Assembly (NCBI GenBank): GCA_033085395.1
Contig: JANQBS010000053.1
Span: forward strand, 150,023-214,022
DNA: 64,000 nucleotides
Direction: 5' to 3'
Source of the DNA: Xanthoparmelia taractica
Lineage: Eukaryota > Ascomycota > Lecanoromycetes > Lecanorales > Parmeliaceae
Numbering within the stretch: the stretch's first letter is position 1; every line of letters starts with the position of its first letter. This document shows positions 1 to 11,525 of this stretch, piece after piece. A program made the position numbers and the translations under genes. The notes under the pieces were generated by a model that worked only from the letters and a program-made list of their open reading frames with translations, made no database searches and was not told where the DNA came from.

Positions 1-3000
1 GCGAGTGTATTATATGCCTGAACTCGATATTAATCTATTATTATATAGAAGATTATATATATTAGATCTAATAAATAGATTTAATATTAATTTAATCTAT
101 CTTTAAGTAAATAACGTGAATCTTCTAAAAGCGAATTATAAGAAAAAAGTATACGTGCTCTCTTAAATATTAAGTTAATTTTTTAATAAACTAGCGTAAC
201 GAGATCAAATATAATAGCGAGTCCCCGAGTCAGCATAAGTAAATATTAAGTAATCTACGTTTACTAATTAAGTCTTAGTTAATAATAATAGCGATTAAGA
301 TATAATAATTAATCTCGAAGTAGAAGTTTAATTAAAGAAAGAGATTTAATTATTATAGTTAGCGAAGAATTACTTTCTAATATATAGACGATTTATTTAT
401 CTTAAGATTAATATTATTAGTAGACTTCATAAAGTTATTACTTATTAATCTATATATCGACTTAAGTATAAGAGATTCTATAAGATATACGCAATTAAGA
501 AGATAAAAAAGAAGATTACTCGTATAGTGACTTTAAGAAAGAATAAGATCCTAGATCTAATTTTAATTAATACGTATAACTCGTTTCTAAAGAGTCTTAT
601 TAATAACATTACGTTTCTAGAAATCGTTAATAATTACTCTAAAAAGTACTAAAGAATTTATTTAAAGAATAGAAAATCGATCTTAGCGAAGTTAAATATA
701 TAAAGAGCTAATATAAAACTTTAAATCGAAAGGAAATTAAAGACTATTAGACTTAATAACGCCTTGAAGCTTCTAGTAATCGTTAAGCTATAAGTAAAGA
801 AATATAAACTAGCTCTTCAAGAAACGAAATTATATATATTATATTAGAATAACGTCGTCGAGAGATCTATTTAAATAACTAAGGCGAATATACGTATAAT
901 GCTTTATAACTCTTAGCTATCGCTTGAATTTTAAGACGAAGTAGCAATAATCGATATATATTTAAGAAATTATATTTTAGTTAATTTAATCGTTAATGGG
1001 AAGACGACTAGTTCGAAGTAGATATATATTAAAAAGCTTTTATCGATTGATTATATTAGAGTATAGAATTATAAATATATTATTTACGTTAATTTAAACT
1101 CTTATTCGATTTATACTTAAAGAGATAAGTTAATATTAAAAGAAAGAGAGACTATCTTAATAAGATTTAACTTTAAAATAACGAAGTAATATCTTATCTA
1201 TACTTTAGACTTAAAAAGATATATTAAGTCGTCGACTATTACGTTCTTTAAGAATATAAAGAATAACGAGATCGATTTAAAGCTTTTAAAGATTATCTTA
1301 AATAAGTTAATTACTCGTAACTTTATAAGGCGTTTATCTATCTTATTCTTAATTGATTAGACGATTCTATAGAAAGTCTCGTAGAAGAGAGTAACTAAAA
1401 ATATACACTCAATAGAGACGACTATAGTTATATTATTAATATTAATAACTTTATTTTCTTCTATATCTTTAATAAAAGTAGATATTTCGATTAATTAGAC
1501 TACTTTATAAGAGAAGATAACTAAGAATATAATCTTAGTAGATTAAATTATAATTAAATTATAGTTATAGTAGTTAGTGACTTCGTATTCTTCTAAGTCT
1601 TTAATATCGCCTTTAATATTAGAGTTATTATCTTCTAATTCTCTAATTTAATCCCTAATTTAATTTTTAAGATTATCGCCATATATATTATTTTTATAAT
1701 TATATATCTCTATATCTATCTCGGCACGTGTTAATCTTTAAGTATATAATATATTATAAATATCTATTTTAAAGAGAAAGAGAGATAGCGAGATAAACGA
1801 GAAAGAGAAGGTAATAAAGTATATTAGAATATTATTAATAATAAAGGCTATAAAAGTTGAGAGAGATAAGAAAGATCTAATAATTGTTTCTATTTCAAAT
1901 ATATACGAAGAAGTTATTAATTATCTAATATAGAGTCGAGAATAGCTTTAGATTATCAAAAATAAGATTTCATAATTAAAAGAAAATAATATATAGGTTA
2001 TTAAAGTCCCGCCTAATAAAGCTAATATAATAACTTGCAAATAGATATTCAACGTTAAATATAATGAGAATAATATTATATAGAAGTTTAAGATAAGACT
2101 AATAGCCAGAGAATTCTTATAGATTCATGAAATTAACTATAATAAAACCTTCGCCCTTATCGTTTAAATAAATATAATATAGACTATACTAACTTTAATA
2201 ATTATTAAGAACTTAGAGTTAAAATAGATCGACGTTAATAACGTCTTTACTAAGTCTTAACTTCGTTACTTAATTTAAATATATATTTTCTTGAGAGTTA
2301 ATATAAATAAAGACTAGTATCTAAGATTACTTTAAAGTCTATATAATCTTAAGTAAGCGATCTATAATTAATACTTTACGTGCAATAAAGAATTAACTAA
2401 ATTGAGCTTCGTCTTATTGAAATCGAACTTATATCTATATATTTATAGGAGAAGATAGCTAATTATGCTGGTTTATATTAATAATATCTTTATTATTTCG
2501 CTATTTAAAGATTAAATTTAATAATTTAATAATTAATTTATTAAGAAATTTAAGATAAAGAATTTAGATAAACTTAAGCGAATATTTAAGATAAAAATTA
2601 AAAGAGATCGATTAAATAGAATTATTAGAATTAGTTAGACGATTTATATTAAAAGCGTTTTAAAGAGATTAAATATAAAGAAAGATAAGTATTATAAGAC
2701 GGAAATTCCTATAAATGACTATAATACGATTAACTTAGTTACTTTAGAAGAAGAACGAATCGATCGCGAGGATTACGCAAGAGTTATAGATAAACTAATG
2801 TATATAATAATATACACTCGTCTTAACATTGCATTCGCACTTAAAAAGTTAAGTTAATATATAAATAATTTAACTATTTATTATAATTAGAGAGTAAAGA
2901 CTTTACTAAGATATATACGATCTAATTCTAATATATCACTCACTTATAAAAAAAATAGTTACGAGTTCGTGTAATTAATTAATTACTTTAATATAGATTA

Positions 3001-3946
3001 CGTTATAAATAAAAGTCGAAGGTCTATAATAGATCAAGTTTTTATATTAAGAGGGGATTTAATTTTATAAGCAAGTAGAAAATAGCGATCTATATTAACT
3101 TCGATTATGAAAATTAAGTATATAACTCTATTAGAGTGCTTTAGATAGATTGTTTAATTAATTAGCTTATTTACGAAATTTAAATATCGTGAAATTATTA
3201 ATTTAATATATTAATAGACGAGTGTTTAGATCTTAATTAACTTAGAGATAATAATAAAATTAAAAGAAGATAATAACGAGATTATTATATTAATTAAGAA
3301 TCGTTAAGTTAATAAACGATTAAAATATATTAATATAATTTATTATTACGTTAGAGAGCTTTAGAAGTATAAGAAGATTAATGTAAACTACGTTTTAATC
3401 GATAAGATAATTGCTAATAAACTCATTAAGCCGCTAATTAAATAGAAGTTTAATAAGTTTCTTAAACTTATAAATATACGAATAACTCGTTAGAAGAAGA
3501 GACTTAGTAGTAGAAAGAGTAAGATCTATAGTATACTCGCCTTTAGAAGTCTTAATAGTTTAACTCGTTTAGAAATATAACTAGACTTATCAATAGAAGT
3601 TTTATATAATTATTCTAATCAAGTTCGTTAATTAAGATATCTTTATATCGCGCTAGTTTAAGAATTAATAATTTATCGTTAAAAGTTATTAAGACTTCTA
3701 AGATAACGTTAGCAATTATCTAGCATCTAATTAAATCTCCGATATAGTCGATATATAATCTTATTAAGTGTGGTGGCTATGATAATAGTGGATAGAATCT
3801 AATTGAGGGGGAGTGTTGAAAATAAGGGTATTCAGCCCTATCACACTAGTGGGCTTGGCATTAGATATTTCCTCTCCAGTAGTTCTTAGCTAGGTTGATC
3901 CCCTAAGAGTACTCAATCAAGTCGTTCTAGGCCTAGTTATTCAACA
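1..3946 (+). mobile_element. RIP-degraded Ty1/copia LTR retrotransposon, 3' portion
   Basis: This is a very AT-rich block full of TpA with no long ORF, yet the plus strand still reads as a copia polyprotein through many stops. Integrase-like sequence is visible near 548-680 (ILDLILINTYNSF..NITFLEIVNNYS). Reverse transcriptase follows: a GIDYxETFAPV-like string near 2105-2170, then LELKxIDVNNVF, then LVYINNIFII near 2468-2497 where the family has YVDDI. An NTRxDIAFAV-like string lies near 2812-2850, and an RNase H SRKQxSVxxSTxEAEY-like string near 3070-3120. The domain order integrase-RT-RNase H is that of copia. The D-to-N changes and the stops fit C-to-T and G-to-A mutation, as expected of RIP. 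The element ends in a polypurine tract (GAGGGGGAG) and an LTR. The 5' LTR lies outside the window. The element cannot be autonomous. Confidence 0.85.
3814..3946 (+). repeat. 3' LTR of the copia element
   Basis: The 133-bp LTR follows directly after the polypurine tract at 3804-3813. It opens with TGTTGAA and closes with TTCAACA, a perfect 7-bp inverted terminal repeat with canonical TG...CA ends. Unlike the internal region it has ordinary base composition and little sign of RIP. The target-site duplication cannot be checked because the 5' LTR is not in the window. The right boundary rests only on the inverted ends. Confidence 0.65.
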
Positions 3947-5592
3947 CGAGTGATTCCAATCACATTTGCCGGTGGTCCTACTCTTAGTGTTCCTAGAATA
4001 ACTTGTATCTATAAGTACAAAGGTCGGTAATGCTAAAGCAGAATCATCTCAGGACCTAGATAGGATAACCAGAGCCGTTGATTCCACAGCCACTTCGAAA
4101 AACGTGATCCCCTTGCTTACATCGGAAGGAAAAGGTTCCTGCTCTATTAACGCTACCGCTATTGTTGCATGACTGCAAAATGGACGAGAATATCCATCGG
4201 GAATGTACCTGTTTTACCCAAACTATTCTCTGCGGTTTTCGAGACTATTGTAGTAGTGGTGGTCTGGATCTGTTTCTTCCAATAGTTGGTAAGACAGTCT
4301 TATGTAAATGCAATGCGGGAAATCAGCATTTGATTCTCTTTGAGCGAAAGCAGGAGGTGCTAGAGGCTTGCTTGATCTAAGGCTCCAGCTGACTAAGATC
4401 CTAAAATCGGAGAAGTTGGCTTCGACGACACAACGGCCTCCCGCGTACCATCTTTCCCTGCTTCTCATCTTCTCAATCGGAAGGTCAAGCTCACTGGGAC
4501 AACTTGTAATATGGGGCTGGGCCAGTGACTGATCGGTGGAGGACGCTGATCAGCTGTAGACTTTGTACCTAATGGTGATTGAGTGGGGCCGGAAGAGGGG
4601 ACTGAAAAGAGAAGCGCGCTTCCTGATGATATCGAGTCTAGGGATGAGGCATTGGTTCCTGCCGAAACTCTTGATCTCCTCCCCTCATGGCCAGCAGCAT
4701 TCTCGAACCTACTGCATTATCCAGCCTTGCTCCATGTGCCACTGAAAACCTATTGGATGACGGTGTAAGAATGATCGCGCGAAGGGCATTCGAAAGGTTC
4801 TTGCATGAAATTCTGAAGCTAGCAAGGCTGATATCACCAAGACCTCGTGACTTGATCTTTCGGTTGATCTTCTCAGGTGACAGTACTGAGCTGCAATGAA
4901 TGAGATGTGAAGAAGATGGCCCTGCAGTAGGGGGCAACGTGCAATGGTGCTTGAAACAGAGTGCGTGCGCGTGACCAAAGAGTGGAGACGGCGTTAGTTC
5001 AGGCGGTTATGAGATGGGCAGAGAGTGTCTCTTTACAGGATTCTTTTCGGCTCTTTACTTGCATGCTCGACTCATGCGCCCTTACGACTTGCTTTGATCA
5101 ATCTTTAGAGTATATTGCACACAAAGTCTCTCAGGGTTCTCTTGGCCAGCCTAAAGTATATTAGCTAAAGCATCCTGCATCCTTGTGACGTTGTGATCAG
5201 GAGTGGGATTTCTGTGTTTGTATCTACGAGTAAGGCCGAGGTTTCCTTATACAGCATGGAGGTCAAAAGTGTGAAATGTTGGAGCCTGAACTAGAGACAC
5301 TTGTGCGCCTGTCGACCAATGGCAAGCCATGAGCATCGGTAAAAGAAAACAAGAAAAAGTCTCACGTGCACTGAAATACACGGCTGGGCGGAGGTTACGA
5401 GCCGAGCTTTACGGAGGCTACTTCCTACGTAATAATACGTAATAGTAAGAAAACCCAAATGAGGCGTCGGAGCCACGCGGATGTCTCCGCCTGCGCCTTC
5501 TTCATTGGTTGTGGCACTGCAATGACACGGTGACACCATGTATTGAAATTTTGAAACGCGTCACAGGACCAAGGTGGCGTGCCAAGACATCA
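3947..5592. other. intergenic, no supported gene
   Basis: This is normal-composition DNA between the retrotransposon LTR and the Grg1 promoter. It contains only ORFs under 100 codons on either strand. They overlap one another in several frames and show no domain, signal peptide or splice pattern that I recognise. I see no RNA gene here. Confidence 0.5.
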
Positions 5593-5652
5593 CCCCACTT
5601 CCGTCCCTCAATGTGACCGTGACGTACGCGGGGTATTATTGAGTAAATAAAA
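5593..5652 (+). promoter_or_regulatory. grg1 promoter: two CreA-type sites and a TATA-like box
   Basis: CCCCAC at 5593-5598 (GTGGGG on the minus strand) and GCGGGG at 5628-5633 both fit SYGGRG, the consensus of the fungal carbon-catabolite repressor CreA/CRE-1. A TAAATAAAA box lies at 5644-5652, about 120 bases before the ATG. Such sites are expected for a glucose-repressible gene, but short motifs occur by chance and no binding data are available. Confidence 0.4.
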
Positions 5653-5772
5653 GGGCTCCTCAGAATCCAATTCCCTCCTTCCTTTCCCAAACATCCACTT
5701 CATACATCCTCAACCAAACTCCACAATACTACAGATCCTAGACTACATTTCGAATCATTTCAATCACCCAAA

Positions 5773-6190
5773 ATGGATACTGCAAAGTAATTCCGAGCAG
5801 CAAGATCCCCTTACTACCTACCTATCACTGACATTGATCAGGGAATACGCCAACTCTGCCTCCGAAACCGTCTCGAGCGGCGTCAACTCTGCCACTGAGT
5901 CCCTCCAGGGCACCAAGGACCAAGTCAGCAAGGAGGGAAACAAGCGTACGTTGTTTGATGCTTCCACAACACTCATCTTCTGCACGCCTGCTGACACACG
6001 ATACAGAGGTGGCAAAGGATGACAACGCATCAGTAGGCGACCGTGCCTCAGCTGCCAAGAACGCTGCTAGTGACAAGGCTGGCGAGGTCAAGCACTCTGT
6101 ATGTCCTTGTCTTATCCCTTCACCTCGTTGGCACATGACTGACTGTCCTCCTAGTCCTAGATACATGCTTCCGATCCCGACCTGAGATAG
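5773..6190 (+). CDS. grg-1: glucose-repressible Grg1/CCG-1-like small protein
   Basis: Four exons (5773-5786, 5842-5945, 6007-6098, 6161-6190) with GT-AG introns give a 79-residue protein. It starts MDTAKEYANSASETVSS and contains KDDNASVGDRASAAKNA. This Lys/Ala/Ser-rich sequence matches the Grg1 family (Neurospora glucose-repressed, clock-controlled grg-1/ccg-1), whose members are about 70 residues, hydrophilic and of unknown biochemical role, with high expression under carbon starvation. The 14-nt first exon is short, but reading AA|G GAA restores the family N-terminus. The last exon has two adjacent candidate acceptors (CTAG-TCCTAG). Only the second avoids an immediate stop, so the tail IHASDPDLR is the least certain part. 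The promoter carries CreA-like sites. Confidence 0.85.
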
Positions 6191-8547
6191 ATACTGGTTC
6201 ATAGAAAAACCAAAGCTGCTGGTGATACCTTATGGTGGGAGGTGGGCGATACAATACTGCTAGACATTCGTTGAAGTTGAAGAACAAGCGGCAAGACATC
6301 CTGAGATAGCGATAGCAAGCCTTGAAGAAATCAAAGATTGCTTTGCATTCTCAACCTCTCACCGTGCTACTACCGTGTCACCATCTGTTCCATCCTTAAT
6401 CCTCGTAGGTGTGACCCCACCTAACATATCCCGTAATTCTCTCTTCGTGTTCTTGTACACTGTCGATCCCGATCGCTGCACCGCCTCGACAAAACCTACC
6501 ATTACTGGCATGGCTGGATGGCAACACTACGGGTTGCCAAAATATCAGTGCGCTGATGAGGGCTTTCAATATTAAAACCCATGAGCCACCGCCGTGGCTC
6601 AGATCCCCTAGGACAGGCGTATCTCAGTCTCCCACCTACCCAAAAGATGGATAGAGCGCTCAGCAGTAATCCGCAGTCACGAACTCGTTGCCGTCGCCAC
6701 ACGTAGCATACACAGAACAATAAGCCACCATGTACAACCCCCCGCTCACAGCACATTCTCCCTGCCTCTCACCCGCGGCAACCTGCCGAGAGATGAGTCC
6801 GACTTCGAAGGAGCTACAAATCTCGCGAGATCCTCTCAGGCCACTACCAAAGCTCTTCCATATACTGTGAGGTGGCTATCTCCTCCCTCCCTCCCTCCCT
6901 CCTTCCCTTCCCTGGCGTCACCCTTCCCCCAATCAATTACTTGCTAACCACCTCCCTCACTCAGGCCCCAACCTGCTTCCGCCCAGGTTCCTCCTCCTCA
7001 AATCTTCCCTCGTTCTCTGCTTCTGACGGCTCTGCCTACCTTCACCAACTCTAAGCTTCTGAAATCAGGCACGAGATCAGCCTCTTCGTCTCTACGGATG
7101 GACACTCTGTCTTGGTTTAGTTGTTACAGAGCGCGAGCGGTGACTCATGCGGTTACCCTGCAGGATGCTGCCTCTGTCAGTTGGATGCGAGATGCGGGCG
7201 AGATAGAGAGAGATGGGAATGCTGCTGGTAGACGGGAGCAGTGAGTGGGGCTTGGTATTAGAGGAGTCAATCTCTATGAGGTCTTTTGAGAAGGGGCAGG
7301 GATGGGACTGCACTGTTCTTGCCGACTGTGGGGTGTTGGCAGAGGATGCACCATTAACACTGGGAGGTGGTCGGTGAACGCTGTGGACAAGCTGCGAGGA
7401 AGGCTTGATGGTGGATGAATGCTTGGTACGTGATGCATTCCTGTTGATGAGTCTATTGGTCTGCTGGATCCGCGGAAGATGACTTTGGTGTTTTGGCTGA
7501 GGGATATCGTCAAGCGAGGAACGCCGCCGGGTATGGATACGTTGTAGGATTGCAGTATACATAGAACGGGATTGCAGGGCGAGCATCTAAGGCTACTAGA
7601 CGCCGATAAATGGGAGAAAATCTCACATTTACCATTCCGTTCTGTATGTCTTACTCCGCTTCTCAACGCTGTCTCAGAGGCTGACACACCTATCAGACGA
7701 GAAGTGGCTCTGATGCACGTGCATGCACCAACATGGCTTGTCGAGTCCGAGTGCGAAGGAGGCAACGACCATCATTTTGGCAACCTATGCATACGAAAGA
7801 GGCACACACAAGATATCGTCACCCCTTACAATTCATCGATACATCTCTCGCATCTCGTCTTGGCTAAAGTAGGCGAAGATCCATTCACATTACGTGCGCC
7901 ATCATCACCAACGATGTTCTCGCTGAACCTTCCAAACTCCAAGCTATGGTGACTTGCCCACCGGCGACTGCATTCACAGCCAAAGTCCGTTAGTAAAGGA
8001 GAGTAGGCTGCCCCTCGAGGAGCATATTTCGCGGCCATTCTTGGTGCCAAACGCACCTTGAGCTTTCGTTTCATCGGCCATCGCATCGCCTACCAAGCGT
8101 GGGCTTTCGGCAGAATCATCATCTCATGAGCGACCTAGAGCTTTCGGGCCTATCTGACTCCTCCTACTTTCATAGTGTTCATTCTGCGCTCCATAGGCAG
8201 ACTTTCTCCCTTGTCCTTGAGCTTACTCGAGTCTCATTGAGAGTCGGCCGTATCACTTCGCATCACCATCAGCAATTGTCACTACTGTCAAGAACCTAAA
8301 ATCTACTCAGGTACCGGCACAGGCATCGCGGTCCATCGACAACATCAAACCGGACGGGTTCTCAGAGCGTGTGCCACTTCCTCCAAATCAAATAAATATC
8401 ATCTTCTTGCAGCAAGACGCAAAATTCAATTCTTCCGATGAAGGTTAGAATCTTTTTACTAGATAGATGCAAAGGCCTGTTCATTCAGCACAAGCAAACA
8501 CGAGAACAAAAGACAAGGAAGCCAAGCACCCTCATTATAGAATTAAA
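6191..8547. other. intergenic, no confident gene; CT-rich tract
   Basis: This stretch holds a TCCC microsatellite near 6883-6903. Overlapping minus-strand ORFs lie at 7092-7586 (164 codons), 7274-7765 (163 codons) and 7826-8086 (86 codons). Their predicted proteins are Ser/Pro/His-rich with no domain that I recognise, and two of them overlap in different frames. They could be fragments of a spliced minus-strand gene, but no convincing splice chain was found. Confidence 0.4.
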
Positions 8548-8787
8548 ATGGCACAATCCCTTGAGCAAGCGAACTCCGCTCCCTCGGTCTCGACAACTTA
8601 CCCAAAAATAGGAGGCGCAACTCCACCGCGAGCTCGACATGCGAATCTCTTAGATAGATACGAGCAGGCTCCTATTTACCCTCCCACCCCCCCTTCCCCA
8701 AAGATCTGTAACGAAATAGCTTCGCAAACAGACATACAGCCCCCCCGCCCCATCGAAAAAAAGAAAAGAAAAAAACGCGCATCTTAG
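8548..8787 (+). CDS. possible small hypothetical protein, Pro-rich with a basic tail
   Basis: This 79-codon ORF starts at an ATG in AAAATGGC context. An in-frame upstream ATG at 8467 would add 27 residues. The product has a Pro-rich middle (YPPTPPSPK) and a very basic C-terminus (EKKKRKKRAS) that could act as a nuclear localisation signal. I do not recognise the family. It ends just before a long poly-A tract at 8806-8819. Part of the basic tail is encoded by A-rich low-complexity DNA, so this may be a chance ORF. Confidence 0.25.
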   Translation: MAQSLEQANSAPSVSTTYPKIGGATPPRARHANLLDRYEQAPIYPPTPPSPKICNEIASQTDIQPPRPIEKKKRKKRAS

Positions 8788-9107
8788 ACAAAAGCATCCA
8801 TTCCAAAAAAAAAAAAAAAGAAAAGAAAAGAAGTAAAGTAGAGAAAGCACAGCCCATCGATACATATAGAAATCACGCCTACTCGCACCTCTACTAAGAT
8901 CAGAAAGGATAAATAATACCTACCGTACAGTGCGGCAGTACGACGATCAATCATCCAGAGGCGCAAGCCACCCCAAGGGGACGGAGCATAGCTACTTGGA
9001 GGGCCCAAGAAGAATTTCATCAATAGAGCAAACGTGATCGTGGTGGGAGGGTGAAAGACAAAACAACAAAAAAAGGATAAGATAGGGAAGGCAAAAAAAA
9101 AAAAAGT
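8788..9107. other. A-rich spacer between small ORF and tRNA
   Basis: This 320-base spacer has poly-A tracts at about 8806-8819 and 9093-9105. The second is a T-run on the minus strand, directly 3' of the tRNA, and can serve as its RNA polymerase III terminator. Nothing else is recognised. Confidence 0.5.
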
Positions 9108-9190
9108 CTCCCCGACAGGGAATCGAACCCTGGTCTCCCGCGCTTGACATTGCTGACAAGCGGAAATCATGACCACTAGACCATCGAGGA
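9108..9190 (-). tRNA. tRNA-Asp (GTC) with an 11-nt intron
   Basis: Read on the minus strand, the acceptor arm TCCTCGA pairs with TCGGGGA (one G-T wobble), followed by discriminator G. The D-loop contains TAGTGGTCAT. The T-arm is CAGGG TTCGATT CCCTG and the variable loop is AGAC. The anticodon stem TCCGC/GCGGG encloses TTGTCA, then 11 extra bases, then C. Removing the bases at 9143-9153, directly 3' of position 37, gives the standard loop TTGTCAC with anticodon GTC (9155-9157 on the plus strand). Position 37/38 is the canonical nuclear tRNA intron site. A poly-T terminator follows on the transcribed strand. Confidence 0.9.
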
Positions 9191-10793
9191 TGCTAGGATA
9201 TAGTAAGCGCTTAATGGTCTTTATATTAATTACTTTGAGAAGAATCGAAATATTTCGTTGGGACTTTTTGAAGCTCAACGTAAGCGTCTGTCATCAAAAA
9301 GATAACGTGTCCTACGAACTACGCAAAGAAAAAAAGGCCTTTTCAAGACCGTCAGTCAATATGGATGAGCTGACAATACAGTCAAACAGCTTACAGAACC
9401 CGCATGTAGTGTAGATACATCAGCCTGTGAAGCGTCTTTAAATTTACGAGCAGGCTTCTTATCGCTGTCCTTTCACTTTCGGCGAAGAAAGAAGCCTTTC
9501 TGATAAACCAGACCTTATAGGATGAGATAGACTGCCAAAGATCGCACACACACACACTCTCTCTCTCTCTCTCTCCACCTTCTCGAGCTTTCCATATTTA
9601 AAATTACCCAATCTGTCTCTCTCATCCTAAATATACAATAATTGAACTTATAACCAGAATCCGCGACTATGAAAAAAAGTTCAAGCATCATCATCGACCT
9701 TCTTCAGATGATCATTTGAGACAGAAGTCTCGCCCTTGAGCGGTTGGTTGGATACACAATGGATGCACTTGCCTCAATTTCAGTACATGCGCAAAGCTAT
9801 TGGCAATTTCTGTTGCTTTTAGGAAGGATTCTGCCCTCAGTATTATGGAGAAAGAAATTATCTCAGCCAGTGAGGGGCGTGGCAAGTGCTGCAGCAACGG
9901 CAGGCGCCAAATACCTGCTTCAGAAATGTCCTCGCCGGCTCGGTTGGGTCGTACCGTATGTTCGCTCGTACGAATCTGTCCTTGCAGTCCGTAAGGACTT
10001 GTCGGAAAATGGAGAAGCGTGGTAGGTAGGTAGGTAGGTAGGTAGGTAGCAGCTTCCCTATCATGACCTATTTTGACCTTCTTCCCACCGCGGCTCGAAG
10101 ACCTACCAACCGAGCTGGTTCTGCCAAGCGGACGAAACCGAGTCCCATGATCCTTTTGCTAGCCACGAACAAGAGTTGAAAACGCTGACAGCCAGAAAGG
10201 GCAATTTGGCATTGTGTTCGGAGGCTGTTGTGTTGCGTTTCTCCAGAGCCGCATAAGAAATCTGTAGCGTCTTGGATTTTGCAGCTTTGGTCCATCAAAA
10301 ATGCCTTGATTATTGGACGAGCTTCTTCTGTATCTTAAGTATATGGCTTGTAAGAATGGGTCTTGGAGATATCGCAGCAGAGCGGGCAATGAGTCGATGA
10401 TAGCAGACAGGCTGGAGACGTATATGAAACGCCTCGCACAAGATATAGTCAAGGGTAACAGCGTGACCCTGCTATCTTTTTCTTCTTGGCTTTCTACTTT
10501 GCTCTTTCTTAGAGTATATCTGTAAACCCCTCTATCAGAATATTACACAAGTTTCTTATATCAAGAACAGCCCTGCTGTGACCATAGCTCCGTCCGAGAT
10601 GGGGAAAATTATACTAGAGACCTGTGACAAGAGAGACAGTTATTACAGATAAGCCTCTACTCCAGCATCGGTCAATCGCCGAAAGCTATGCAAGATATCC
10701 CCGTTCCCAGACGTAAAAAACCAACGCAGCAACCTCCTCCAGCCCTCATCCATCGAACGCACAAAACAACATCAAAAACAAAAACACGCACGC

Positions 10794-10824
<31 letters not shown>

Positions 10825-11525
10825 GGACGGGAGCCGAATCACTTATTATCAGAAGTGCAACGATCGCACTTATCGGAAATGTTCGAGAATAGTTGAAGAA
10901 AGAGAAGAAGGAGGTATTTCCGTACACAAAGAGGAGAGCATTGGGCGAAATGAATACAAGCGGAATCAATATCATGAACGAAGGAGTAAGAAAGATTCTG
11001 GAAGACCGAGGAGCTCTAGACAAATTGGATGATTCTTTTGGCGCAAGAGATAGGATACGGATGTCTGTTCCCGGGTCGCTTAGTTGATGCTGGCCTATTT
11101 CTGAAAAGGGGAGGGGGGGGGTTGATAATTATAGGTAGCCGTAAGGCAGTCGTCTGTGTGTATGTATTCTGGGTGTCAACAGCAGTAAAAATCTGATCAG
11201 GCCAGCGTTTTGCTAAGGATAGTCGTAGTTTTTGCTCTATCGAGTTAATCAATCAATCAATCATGCAGAGAAATCGTATGAGTATCACCAAAGGAGAACG
11301 GTTGAATCGAAGTCTATCCTATAATATCCCTCCCTTACTATCCAAAAGCTATCCAGTTTTTCCCTCTTTTTGATAATATCCAAGCCAGATAAAGGTCACC
11401 AGAATACAAAAGTCATCAATAAAACGTCATAAATCATTCACTTCCCCCTTTTTGCTCCCCTCCCCTTCCCTCCACTACCCACATCCAGCTCTCCTTTCCT
11501 TTCCCGTCCCTTCCCATTCATGTCC
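9191..11525. other. intergenic with microsatellites, no supported gene
   Basis: The 2.3 kb between the tRNA and the Ser/Thr-rich gene contains (AC)n/(CT)n at about 9545-9575, (GGTA)7 at about 10021-10049 and (AC)14 at about 10795-10822. Only short ORFs are present. One (10688-11032) runs through the AC repeat. None has family-like features. Confidence 0.5.

Noticed and set aside
7092..8086. Minus-strand ORFs of 164, 163 and 86 codons
   Set aside because: They overlap in different frames, are compositionally biased (Ser/Pro/His), and show no domain or consistent splice chain.
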